Assembly: GCA_935421135.1 (NCBI GenBank)
Contig: OW285194.1
Location: 3,560,876-3,624,875 of the forward strand
Reading direction: 5' to 3'
Source of the DNA: Bugulina stolonifera
Taxonomy: Eukaryota > Bryozoa > Gymnolaemata > Cheilostomatida > Bugulidae
Length of the DNA stretch: 64,000 nt
The position numbers and the translations under genes are program-made. Positions 35,471 to 46,246 of the stretch are shown piece by piece. Each line of letters starts with the position of its first letter. Position 1 is the first letter of the stretch. Under the pieces are notes generated by a model, which saw only the letters and a program-made list of their open reading frames with translations, had not been told where the DNA came from and ran no database searches.

Positions 35471-36941
35471 ATGGGAAGTGGATATGGATCAAGCGAGTAT
35501 AGCAACAAGCTAATGACTCCTATAAACCAAGAGCTGATGAATTTAACAGTGGAAAGTTGTACAGAACAAAGCAAGTATGAGAATAAAGACTTATTTGAGG
35601 GGGAATCTGAGCTCTTTCTCCAAAAAAGCTTACCTCTAGACTGGCAGAAATGGGATCCTGTAACCGATATTCGCAATAAGCTTAGCACACAGTTACTAGA
35701 AGAAATTCGTTCTATCTTTTGGGAGCAAGATGGAAAGGATGAAGAGTTGTAAGTTATACATACTTCCAACTATTTTTTTTTTTTTTTTTTTTTTTTTCGT
35801 ATTGTCTTTTATGATCAAAATAAAATATGATAGACAAAACTGAAGTGGTTCAATGCAAATTTCTCATATAACTTCCTCTCAACTATGTGAAAAACAAATA
35901 TCATGTTAAATGATGTAGTGAGGTTCTAGAAGCAGCCCGAGATAGAGATGAGAGAGCCGTTGCACTCGCGGTATTTGTTGCGAGGAGTCACAAACAACTG
36001 AATACAAAAAATGCGAATCGGCAGACGTTACTTCACCTAAATGTACAGTCTTATTGTTCGGATTCACTAATTCGCCTCATCATCACACGGGGAGCGGATG
36101 GAGCAATAGCCGATGCTTGGGGATAGTGTTTTATAGCACCAATGTTTGCATGCATCGCTTGTGAAAAAATAAAATGTTGCAAAACTCGTAACAATTCGAT
36201 ACTTATCTATATTGCTAATGTTTATTTGGAAGGTGACACCCCCCTTCACATTGCTGCACGCCTGGGTAGAGCTAAGGTTATTCATGCTCTAACCACAAGT
36301 TTGACCAGAGCAGAAGTAAAGCATCCATACTTCAGAGTTCCTTACAAATCACTTCCCCAAGACAATGTACAGAGCTACAATCATGATGGAAGGTGTGTAG
36401 TCCACCTCATTGTTGAAACAGCGCATAGCAGCAAGCATAGAGAGGCACTAAAGGTACTAAAAGAAAATACTCGGGCTGACTTAGATATGAGGGTAAGTGA
36501 ATACATTACAGTGGAATAAAAGTAGAGTAGATCGAATTGATAAGTTAGATGGGCAGATTAATTCAATTCCCTTGTTTGATATTATAGCGAATGGGAGATG
36601 GATACGCCCCATCTCACATTGCCATAGAGAATGAAGACTACGAATGTCCATTTATGTCTAAGATTGGGAGCTGATTCTGAAGTTCGTAACTACAAAAGTG
36701 AAACCCCTCAACAACTAGCTCACCTCTACAAATCACCGGATATGGTAAGGTACCAACAACATAAAGAAGGATAGATTTCTTGCTTTGACCACCTTGAGTG
36801 ACATTCGTCTGAGTAAAAACTAAAATCATCTTGTAGGTAAGACTGTGTAAAGAGTTTGGAGCTGGAGCTTATCAATTAGAGTATGCCGAGACCGAAGTCG
36901 TAAACATTATAGCTCCTACAACTTCTGATGAAGATGAGTAA
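35471..36941 (+). pseudogene. ankyrin-repeat protein, IkappaB-like, with one frameshift
   Basis: Exons are 35471-35748, 35919-36121, 36233-36492, 36588-36744 and 36837-36941, about 334 aa. Exon 1 is a non-repeat acidic leader (MGSGYGSSEYSNKLM...). Exons 2-4 hold ankyrin repeats: NRQTLLHL, ADAWG then DTPLHIAARLGRAKVIHAL, DGRCVVHLIVE, and APSHIAIE with LRLGADSEVRNYKSETPQQLA. The tail is acidic (TSDEDE). The long insertion after the DTPLHIAA repeat and the acidic C-terminus recall IkappaB and NF-kappaB ankyrin domains, which retain Rel factors in the cytoplasm; that role is inferred. Intron 2 starts with GA rather than GT although all phases fit. Exon 4 is one base too long, breaking the frame near 36650. 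Other ankyrin families cannot be excluded. Confidence 0.65.
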
Positions 36942-37029
36942 TAAGTACCTAAACTCCTACTCCTACTAAACTCTATTGGCAGGCAAAATCCAACACTTGC
37001 ACACAACCTTTTATTCATTCATCCTTTAT

Positions 37030-37695
37030 CGTCAATACAATTTATATCATAGAACCGAACCTTCCTCGCATTAATACCACCATCAGACCAGCTTATCTTT
37101 TACAATCCCGCCCCGGTGTAACTCGGGATGGGCGGCGGGCCGCGGCCTAGTCGCTTGGCCCGGTGGATACGGGGCACCGGCGTCGCCTCCACGTGTACGG
37201 TCGGCGCCGCACGCAACGTGGTCGGACGCGGCTTGACCGCCTCAAACGATCGGTCGTTCGGGTGAGTGGGGGTTGCGGGGGAAGGGTGGGCGGCGGTGGA
37301 GGAGGGGTGGCGGTGATGACGGTGATGGCGGCGGCGGTGGTGGCGGCGGTGGTGGTGGCGGTGGCGGTGGCGGTGGTGAGGGTGGCGGTGGCGGCGGCGG
37401 CGGTGCGGACGGGACGAGGGCGGTGGTGGGGGAGGAGGGAGGAGTGGGGGGTGGGGGAGGGGAGGAGGGTGGGAAGGAGGGAGGGAAGGGGTCGTGGCCG
37501 GGTTCGGGGTCAAGTGTGCAAATGTTTTTTCGACCAATCAGAAGGGGGGATTTTGGGGTGACCTTGGCAAGGTCGTGTGCAAAATTTTTGTGTTCTTCTG
37601 TGATTGGTTGAAATCGGAAATACCGGCTTGTGATTGGTTGAAAACAGGGGTCAATGAGTGCGTGTCTGTATAGAAGTGCACTGACTATACTACTG
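37030..37695 (-). repeat. right terminal inverted repeat
   Basis: Reverse complement of 30074-30755. The two repeats differ at few sites, such as small length changes in the GGT/GGC units and AGAGCACAA versus AGAACACAA, so the element moved recently or the repeats are homogenised. Confidence 0.85.
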
Positions 37696-37699
37696 TCGT

Positions 37700-37795
37700 C
37701 TTTGTTAACTTTATACCTACAAGTACAGCTGATCTTTCATGTAATGCAAAAGGCCTAGCACTTTCAACTACACACACGAAAACATTACATTATTG
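37700..37795 (+). repeat. solo LTR, right part
   Basis: This resumes the LTR broken at 30073, with the block GATCTTTCATGTAATGC shared with the LTR at 17594, and ends in AACATTACA near 37789. It proves that the 7.6 kb element landed inside an older LTR. Confidence 0.6.
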
Positions 37796-37800
37796 CGTAT

Positions 37801-38943
37801 CTGACTTAAAGCATAATCTCACCTCATATTTATTAACAAGCATCTGCCATTATTTATTTAGTAGGCAAAGCAGCTCGAAAGATCCTCCATCAAACAGTAA
37901 GATCATCCTCAATGTAACTCAGCGCATGTAGCTTCAATTGTTTGTAAATAATATAATATTCTAACACAGTATTCGGCAGTTTTACGTATTGGGAAGACAA
38001 GTGATGTTATCTGCAAAAGGTGTCAACAGGATAATAGCAAAGGCTATAACACATGACTTCTATATTATACTATTATGTACTATGTATATACATGTGCATG
38101 TATATTAAATCCTCTTACATGACTAGTATTACCATAATTAAATAATCTTCCAAGCAGCATGCTGGTATCACAAACAAGACAATTGAGGTCATGATTTATT
38201 AGAACAATATTATTATGGTATAATAGTGATACAATTAGGTATGATGATATCTTAATGTTGTACGAAATATAGGTGTACCCTTGTTATTGTCTGTTATTGA
38301 TACAACATGGTGTAAAATTGATGCCCAAATGTTGGTTACAGGAAGTTTGTAATTTGGATTGGAATATCTCCTTTATTGAAAAATGAATTTTCTAGTTGAT
38401 ACTGTTTTAGCCCTACGCAAACAATGAGAAATACTCGCATATTATTATCATGTGTATTAGCGAATATACTTAAAGCCAAGAATCGAATGTTCTACATTGT
38501 AGATGGCTTCCTTTTTAGAATATCTTTCATGCAAAGTAATCATTTCATATTTGCATGCACAACATATTAGGTGAAATTAGTTTACTCTATTGCGTGATCA
38601 TGTCTAATTTTGCACCGCATCAAAATTGCTGTTACTACTGGAAACTTATAAAAAAGTTTTCCGAATCGAAACTCTACCTTTTTCTATGATGTGCTCCATT
38701 TGTTATCAAATGGTTCTGGGTATAAGTTGTATGCAGTGACAACTGGTTTATTAAGAACTTGAACCAGCAGCCATTATGAGTTATTATTCTCTAGGGTGCT
38801 ACTTCCAAACTGACAGCGAATACAGTGTTTACTGCAATTTTGTATTGTATAATTTGTAGGACATACACATAATGATAACCCTGCCATATAAATTGTCTAC
38901 TTTAACCCAAGGGCACAACTCATGATGGATGAACCTCCTTTCT
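37801..38943. other. intergenic DNA
   Basis: No gene or repeat recognised. Confidence 0.4.
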
Positions 38944-39902
38944 TTAGCGTCTGAGAAGTCCAGGGTGAAATTTTTCCATCCATCTCCACCGTGACAACGC
39001 TTTCCATCCCCTGTAAGGCTTGAAACACAAGCACCAGCTCTTTACAATTTTAGAACATGCACCACTTAGCTTGGACTCCAGCTCTCCACACGCTTTATTG
39101 CATTGATCGCTGTCACCTGGGCACCCTTCTTCAGCTGAAACCTGGTCTAAAGTTAAAAGTTACACGTAAATATTGTTTAGCAGATGTATGATATAAGATA
39201 CTGAATGTATTGTACTATTTATTTCCCTGTGATACTATTGCTAGCACCAACATCAGTTGAAACTATAACATTGAGCATTTATTATGTCACTGGGTGTCTA
39301 ACAAAAAAAATGGTGTAAATATTTCACTGTAGAGAAGCTATTCTGAATTCATTCGATATCATACTTGAACTACATGTTGTACAATCACGTACGTGTGATT
39401 AAGTATTTTGGTCAATGTGCTGCATGAGTCTGTTGTTATGACAGTCCACACTAGATTGTCAGCCAAAGGAAATTGCTAACAACTGGAAGACATCAAGCTC
39501 ATGATACACTAATGCAGGTGGTGGCTTTCAAAGCCAGGTGTTGAGTATCAACTTAGCTACACACATTAGGCAGGAAATGCCAAATGTGGGAGGTTGTATT
39601 ACCATGCCATATACATGTATCTCCAAATTATTCCCAACTTCTTTCTAATAATTAAAATTTTGCTGCTTGCTTTAAGCATTGTAGAAGATAAATTTTAAGT
39701 GGATTTTCTCAATTACCAAGAAAAGGAATAACAAAGCAAACATATTTCAGTTAAGCTGAATTTGGCTGGCTGTTTGGGTGCCAATCATAACTGTACAGTG
39801 GGATGTAATACTTATACTCAGAAGTACAGAATGTAAGTACTTACTGCATAGAATGCTGACTATCAACACCACTACTGCTACTGATATCATTTCAATCCTC
39901 AT
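38944..39902 (-). CDS. secreted defensin-like (CS-alpha-beta pattern) peptide, copy 2
   Basis: Minus-strand exons 39902-39845 and 39146-38944, with a phase-1 GT-AG intron, give 86 aa. The signal peptide begins MRIEMISVAVVVLIVSILC. The mature part has the family spacing C-x6-C-x3-C-x10-C-x7-C-x-C, starting EEGCPGDSDQC. The gamma-core Gly is kept (GAC-x7-C). The tail is basic and Trp-rich (GWKALSRWRWMEK) and ends LLRR. This is the only copy on the minus strand and, with copy 1, the most diverged. No TATA box was seen upstream of the ATG. The conserved intron phase and spacing argue that it is functional. Confidence 0.8.
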
Positions 39903-41430
39903 GTTGACAGTATCCTGGAACCTCTTTCTCTCAAAGAAACAACAACACTAACACAACTTCGGTAACATACATGTACCTATATAATTATGTATTTATATAC
40001 AATTCTCATAACGTTGTCAAGATTGCAAGTGGATCCGTTCCAACTCCTATTTCAGTTTCAATTCATCACACAATATGTACATTTGTTATAGTTAACAATC
40101 ATGTATTTTTGTATTCATTACAAAGCAAGAAAATAAAATTGCTAATTCTGTTCATGAGTACTTTCTAATATCTGTTATTCATATGCTGCCAATATTTAAT
40201 ACTCAACACATACAGTAAAGCAATTAGCAACACAATTCACACAAGTATACGAGGATTATTCCAATTATAATTATAATTGTTATGTTGTGATAGTGCTTAT
40301 GAACAGCAATGCAAATAAGATTGCAAATTTTGTTGGTGTCTTTAGCATGTAGTAACAATGACTGGCGACTCCGGCCATACATGTAGTTGCATATGTCAAG
40401 ACCATCTGTTAAGTTGCACATTTGCAAACTCAACTTAATACATGTAGGTCTATCTGCCTTTTCCCATAAAAAAAAACGAGTAAATTATCTGGAAGTAACA
40501 GATTTTAGGAAAAATCTGGTTCAAAACTACATGTATGAGTGACACTGTATATCATTGAGGAAATTGTTGATTCATCTACAACGTGCCAATGAATGAACAA
40601 TATTAGAATAATAGAATAATCGACAATATGCGTAATTTTACGACATAATAAACAATCCACATTCTAATTTAGAGCATCTCTTGTTATCAAAGTTGAGCAT
40701 GTGCTATACAATATAAATTTCTAACCACAGCCAAAACTGATTGGTGGGAGGGGGTGGGGACTGAACTGAGGAAAATCTCCCGCTTCCTTGATCACTTTGT
40801 TGTAGCTGTGCCATTTAAATTTTAAGTTTTCTCCGCAGTTCCACGAACCCAAGTAAGGTCATATGAATTAGCATAACGTGTGTCCCTTTGTGGTGATCAT
40901 TGAGCATTAACCTAATGATTTCGGGCCATGAGTAAGTAGGCACTGTACACTGCACTCATCATCGTCACATGGGACTATGCTGCGCAGCTGGGGAACCTAC
41001 ATAATTATTACATACTGGGTTATAACCTAGAGAAAGGGAACGATACATAATTGTGTCTACTAGGTTACTATAACATTGAAACTGGTACAAACTTTCAAAG
41101 TGGACATGATAGCTGGGTACCTACAGGCACAAGTGCAATTAGAGAGAATACATATGGGATAAAGCTTGATTCATAACTACAAGGCTGGCTATTAGCTTGT
41201 CAATTTAGTGCATGTAGCCTCCACACAGCACATAGAACCTACACTAGAAAGATCAATGGTTAGGGAGCTGGTGGCAGTCAGTCTAGTGCACGTTCTTACA
41301 ACCGCGAGGGTCTAACTACTAGGCTGGTGTGTGTGCACAACAGAACAAGAAGAGGAACAATGATATTGGAACTTTCTACCAAGTGAACATGTGTACTATA
41401 TGATGTAGTCTGAACCATGGATAATTCACA
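39903..41430. other. intergenic DNA
   Basis: No gene supported. Confidence 0.4.
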
Positions 41431-41439
41431 AGTGACTAA

Positions 41440-41960
41440 CTAGATAGTTGGTCGTCTGGCAATATACATGTACACTTGGGCTTCCCTACTAGGCGACTTG
41501 AACGTGGAATCATGTGCGAAATATCAGAGAAAAATACGGGTGAGAAACTATGAACCAGGAAGTGAATGTTTTTGCCTGGCCACCTACATGTACTTGTACA
41601 AGCATCTGCACCTACTGATCTACCAAAACACTAACTGTGTACCAGTACATGTACAGATAACGAGAGGCGAATGAGTTTCCACTACTAACCAGGAGGTGAA
41701 CAATGGTACCTGGCCACCTAGATGCACATGTTCCTACTAGTCTACTAGGACATGAACTGTGTACTATTAGAAGTACAAATAACACACAGGGTAGAGACTA
41801 GCTCCCACTACTAACCAGAAAGTAAATAATAATGATACCTGGCTACCTCCATGGAACCAGTGAACCTGTGCTTGTACATTAGACGGGGAAACAGAGGAAG
41901 AGGGTACACAGTCGTGTAGAACTACTAACCAGGAAGTGGATACGCTGCATATACCAGACT
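41440..41960. repeat. degenerate tandem repeat, about 130 bp period
   Basis: The block CACTACTAACCAGGAAGTGAA...TACCTGGCCACCTA recurs near 41548, 41681, 41811 and (partly) 41921 with substitutions and indels. It is non-coding; origin unknown. Confidence 0.6.
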
Positions 41961-42574
41961 ATAGGCCATGCGCGTTCTAAATTTAGAACTTGTTAGATAG
42001 CCTAATATGTGAAGAATATTCACTAATATACCATACTAGAGCTACATGTACATGTATTATTATAGACCATGTTTTAGACCATGTCATAAGATTGAGCAAG
42101 GAATTGTAAGATGTATTGTGCGTGCCAGTCCAGAGTACCAGCTAGTAGCCAGTGGATACATTAGAGAAATAAAATAAATACAATAATAAATAAATAAATC
42201 TGCAAGACCACTAGACTGGGACTAGCTACAGGTCTATAACAATTATAACAGTAGAGCATTATGTCTTAACTCTGCTACTAAGATGCCAGAGCTATTCTGG
42301 ATTATCCATCAAAACCATTGAGTGATTTAGTGTGATAGTAATAGCTGGAACATTGATCTCCATTATGATTATTTCTGTAATTTTTGTTCCAAGAGCTGAG
42401 CAAATGCTTTATAGCTGTCATGATACTTACATACTCTTAATAAACTATAATCACAAACTCTATCACAACCAGCAATGTCATTATCAAGCATTGGCAATGT
42501 TCAAATGGAAGCAGCCATCACTGTAAAATTTCCAATTTTCAAACAAGCAGTTCTAAACATTTTCTCATCCAACC
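41961..42574. other. intergenic DNA
   Basis: No feature recognised. Confidence 0.35.
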
Positions 42575-42868
42575 TGTTATCTTACTGAATAGCACAGTTA
42601 CAGTAAGGACAGAGATAATGATAAATACGCAGTAGCAGTACCAAACTGCTTATCGATGGCTCTCCGACCTCCCCTTAGCCACCACCTACGAGTTGGCTAC
42701 CAGAGCACAACACGGTTAGATAATAATAATTGAATAACGTGAGCACAGACAAAATGAGACTTCCATTCCGCACAAATACGTTTGTGCAACTGACCGCAGT
42801 CCACTCGCTGCTCTCCCAATCAACGCGCATGCGTCTCGATCACCACGTGACCATTCGAAGACCTCACA
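42575..42868 (-). repeat. 3' LTR of the gypsy-like element
   Basis: 294 bp, matching 48043-48350 with several substitutions and small indels (for example ACGAGTTGG versus ACGCCACCTACGAGTTGG). Confidence 0.85.
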
Positions 42869-42915
42869 TCTCCCCCAGCTTCTCAAGAAGCTCACCACAC
42901 GACGTTAGCTACTGG

Positions 42916-43439
42916 TCAAGTAACATAATCGTCCAAATGTGCAGGACGCCGTCGCACCCGCTGCGAACGCCTTACATGAACAGGCGCCACTTCGACCTCC
43001 TGAACAGGGGATTCAACGATGTCCTCCTGCTGTGCCACCTCGACACTGTCACTTGCTCTGTGAGGCGACGCTGGCCTAGCGACTGGATCATGAGAAACAT
43101 TGTCTGTTTCTGTAGCATCCTGATATGCTGCCTGCGGCATCAGGTCACTGGAATGATCCCGGTCAGATACAGCCCAGTCATCTGTGACTGTGCACTGGTT
43201 GTTGGCCATTGATCCCAGATCATGGCCCCGTCGACGCTTTCTGATGTCTCGCACATGCCGTGGCATGCCGTTTACACACACCGTATGCCGTGACACGACA
43301 CTCATGACTTCACCGAGTGCCCACTGTTTAGTGCACGAGGGCGGGTTAGGCTTGACCCACACCTCATCTCCAATAAAAAAACTGCATTCAGTGTCTTCAT
43401 CAGACTTCTGTATGCTGACATCAAAAGGTACTCGCCAGC
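42916..43439 (-). pseudogene. integrase C-terminal part of pol
   Basis: The minus frame from the solo-LTR boundary (43439) to 42916 encodes GDEVWVKPNPPS, an SH3-like integrase C-terminal segment. It then runs through an acidic linker to a basic RRSQRVRRRPAHLDDYV tail typical of metazoan gypsy-like integrases. It is separated from the catalytic core by an inserted solo LTR. Confidence 0.75.
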
Positions 43440-43444
43440 GGTAC

Positions 43445-44323
43445 TGTATCAGAATAAGAGTATAGCCGGAACTTGGCCCAATGTACTGCGTTTATGACCA
43501 ATAGATATACCACACAGTTTTATTGTGATTAGTATCACAGGCAAAAATAAACCTACTTCTTTGTTTCTAGTGTAATTTTTTGTGGATAGCAACAGGTGAC
43601 AGCAGTTATCCTGTCACTTCTTATAGAGCAGTTCATTTTATTTTAGTCTTCAAAACAGAGAAGACGTGTTATCTACCATTCTGTAGTCCTTACTTTTGCT
43701 ATTCTATACATCAACGGAGTAATACTCCTTTCCATACTTATTATTATCGTTCGTTTGAGTAAGTGTAAGTACAACTCTATGTTATTACACATGTATCATA
43801 ATTCTATTATTTTGTAATTCGTGTGATGTAGTTCGGATTTTGGTTGTAATCTGTAGTAAGTCCTTCTACCTTACTATTATTCGTATTGTTAGACATGGTA
43901 GTATATACACCTATAAATTGAACTGTGTACCATATATTATATTACTCCTAGACCATACTCTGTAGTTTCAAGTGCATTTTATTATTTTAGAATGCATTGC
44001 CAAAATGCATTGTTGTGATTGTTGCTGAGTTAGTTTCTGTCAATCGGGAACGGGAAAATAAATTGTAAGTTTGTTTTTTATGTTGTGTAATTATAAGAAC
44101 GATGTTTAATTTAATGTTTAAAATTTAATGTAAAATGTTTAAGAGTATTGTAATGTTGGTATAACAGATTTATCAATTTATTGTCATAATTTAGTGACAT
44201 TTAGTGTTTCCGAGTTTATATAATAATTTTTCCTCTTATTGCCAGGTCACCGGTTTATTAATAAATAAAAGTAAAAAAGCTACCGTGCGACAACCTACTT
44301 CTATGAATCCCCATTCTGTCACA
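43445..44323. mobile_element. solo LTR nested in the integrase gene
   Basis: 879 bp starting TGTATCAG and ending TGTCACA, flanked by GGTAC on both sides (43440-43444 and 44324-44328). It sits exactly where the integrase reading frame is broken; ignoring it and one duplication, the same frame continues on both sides. It is AT-rich with no ORF, as expected of a solo LTR left by recombination. Its parent element is not in the window. Confidence 0.85.
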
Positions 44324-44708
44324 GGTACCTGAAGAGCGCACGGGAAGGAACAGAGCTGGCTTCTGTCTCCTTTCGAGGCGTTACGTTATACCAAAAAGTA
44401 GCCTCCTCGGGTGAAATCTTACCCCACTCCGCAATCCTCTTGATTGTCCTGTGGTTTCTTTCCACGATTCCATTGCCACTCGGGGCGTACGCGGCTCGGA
44501 ATTGCAGGGAAAGACCCCACTCGTCAGCGAACTGTTCTACAGCCGCTGACCGGAACGCAGTCGAGTTGTCCACCAAAAACTCGTCCCACGACCCGCGCTC
44601 AATTACTACATTTCGCAATTGAGCAACAATCTGCGTTGCCGACTCATTCGGCAACCGTTTCCAGATAGCAAAACGCGACGGACCACAGTCCACCATAGAG
44701 AGAAACAC
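44319..44708 (-). pseudogene. integrase catalytic core of pol
   Basis: Contains the DDE triad context: SMVDCG, then LVDNSTAFRS, then GNGIVERNHRTIKRI. An in-frame TGA at about 44712 separates it from the zinc-binding part, and the solo LTR ends it at 44323. It would have inserted the element DNA into the genome. Confidence 0.8.
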
Positions 44709-44714
44709 CTGGTG

Positions 44715-45173
44715 TCAATAGTGGGTTATGTCAGCTGCAACCCGACACCAATTGTTCTCTACAGCTAGGTTTCCACGAGGCACCATGCTCTCGCTTCGCA
44801 TAGCCGGGTCGATGCGCTGACAAGCCTCACAGCTCATCAGCTCCCGACGCACTTGCTCGCGAGACAGGTCGCCACGAATCTGTCGGGCAAGATACAGAGT
44901 CCTATCAACACCCAAGTGATGCGGCAGGTGTGCAGGCCAAACTGCATCCTTGGGGTCTTGCTCAGTGAGTATAACAGCAGCTACCTCTGCCGATGAACCG
45001 CTCGGTTCACGATGTTCTAGCCAGCGCTTCGGGACCCTGGTCATGCGATCAGCTTTATTTTCCACCGTAGGTACAAATCGTACCGACACATTCAGGCCGT
45101 ACTCGGCGATTGTCTCACGAACCACCACCAATCGACGTTTAACCAACATCTCAGCGGCACCTTTAGTGCGCAC
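44715..45173 (-). pseudogene. RNase H tail and integrase zinc-binding domain
   Basis: Begins with the end of RNase H (KRRLVVVRETIAEYGL, KADRMTRVPKRWL), followed by the HH-CC integrase domain (HHLGVDRT...CEACQRID). It runs into the TGA before the core. A TAG at 45204 cuts it from the preceding RNase H segment in the same frame. Confidence 0.7.
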
Positions 45174-45203
45174 CCGGCTGCGCTTGTCAATAGCATTTGC
45201 TAT

Positions 45204-45545
45204 CTAATTGACAACAGTCATTGAATCAACAGCTAAGGTGAATACCTTAAATCCCCACACGATAGCCAAATTGATCCCTCTAGCCACAGCTTCTAGCTCA
45301 GCAACATTGATATGCATGCAATCAGACTCCTTTCGGAGCCATGACGCATCCTCCACAATGTTGCCATCGACCTCCAGAGCCACACCCATGGCAAGAGAAC
45401 TAGCATCTGTCCACACTGTGACAGAACCACCGGGGTTCACCATCCAGGAGCCCTTGACAGGGTCCTCCCGACTAGCTCGGGCTAGCAGTTCTACTGCTAG
45501 GGTGCGAACATCAGGCTCAACCTGCTCGTCCAAGGACCACTGCAC
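45204..45545 (-). pseudogene. RNase H domain of pol
   Basis: VTVWTDASSLAMGVAL holds the first catalytic Asp, and HINVAELEAVARGI the Glu-containing helix, as in gypsy-type RNase H. It overlaps the reverse transcriptase ORF end in another frame, so a frameshift lies near 45540. Confidence 0.75.
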
Positions 45546-46246
45546 CCCAGGCGCTTCAAAAAACTACAGTGGGGACGTAGCCACCCAGCAACCGGGTAAT
45601 GTCCCACCAGTCGGCCACACAAGGAAAACAGCTCCCTTTTGGTTAATTTGCCCGGGTCAAGACTCACCTCGGTGAGAGCTGTTCCTCTCGCCATCTCCAG
45701 ACATCCACTAGAACCCCGTCGCAGCGCGACTCCCAACAGACGGCCCCCATCAAGGCTCTCTGGCTCCTTTGTCACAAGGCCATACATCTCCAGGTGCGAT
45801 CGCACCTTTTCAACACTGACCACAGAGTCCTGAACCACTATATCATCAATATAGTGATCAGTTCCACGGCGAACAGATTCCTCCAACGAGAGAACCTTGC
45901 TAAGGATCGATGTCATGATCCTCGGTGCACAGGACAGGCCAAAACCTAGCCTGGTCAGGGCATAATTCACACCCTTATACCTAACTACCTGATACTTCCA
46001 GAGATCCTCAGCGACATGTATCTGCAGGTATGCTGACTTTAGATCGACGGCTTTGAGCTCCCCTTGCAGCTGTCGCCATTTCCTCAGTTTGTCCCCACAA
46101 ACAGCAACCATGTCATCGCCCGTATGACACTCAACATAGTTATTCAGTTCACGGTAATCCATGACTGGACGAACCTTGTCCTTTGTTGGTTGAAACACCG
46201 CCAGTAATGGAATAATACCTGTGACTCGCCCATCCTGCCGTTTCAA
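45497..46246 (-). pseudogene. reverse transcriptase domain of pol
   Basis: RPVMDYRELNNYV, then LKAVDLKSAYLQI (first Asp), ALTRLGFGLSCAP, and the catalytic YIDDIV at residues about 132-137. The ORF begins right after a TAG that follows the protease segment in the same frame. That TAG could be a nonsense change or, less likely, a readthrough codon. Confidence 0.85.

Larger units (their letters stand above)
30074..37695. mobile_element. 7.6 kb element with about 0.67 kb inverted repeats carrying two genes
   Basis: The ends are perfect inverted copies beginning CAGTAGTATAGTCAGTGCAC, and the flanks are TCGT on both sides (30070-30073 and 37696-37699). The inverted repeats run to about 30755 and from about 37030 and are nearly identical. 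Inside are, in order, a tandem-repeat block, a minus-strand gene, a repeat-rich divergent spacer and a plus-strand ankyrin gene. No known transposase or integrase was recognised. A 4 bp duplication is compatible with several DNA transposon groups (Academ, Sola1 and Ginger among others), but the termini do not identify one. It is either a gene-capturing non-autonomous transposon or a new two-gene type. Confidence 0.8.

Noticed and set aside
30074..37695. Polinton/Maverick identity
   Set aside because: No AG...CT type ends, 6 bp duplication, DNA polymerase B, integrase or capsid genes; the length is also too short.
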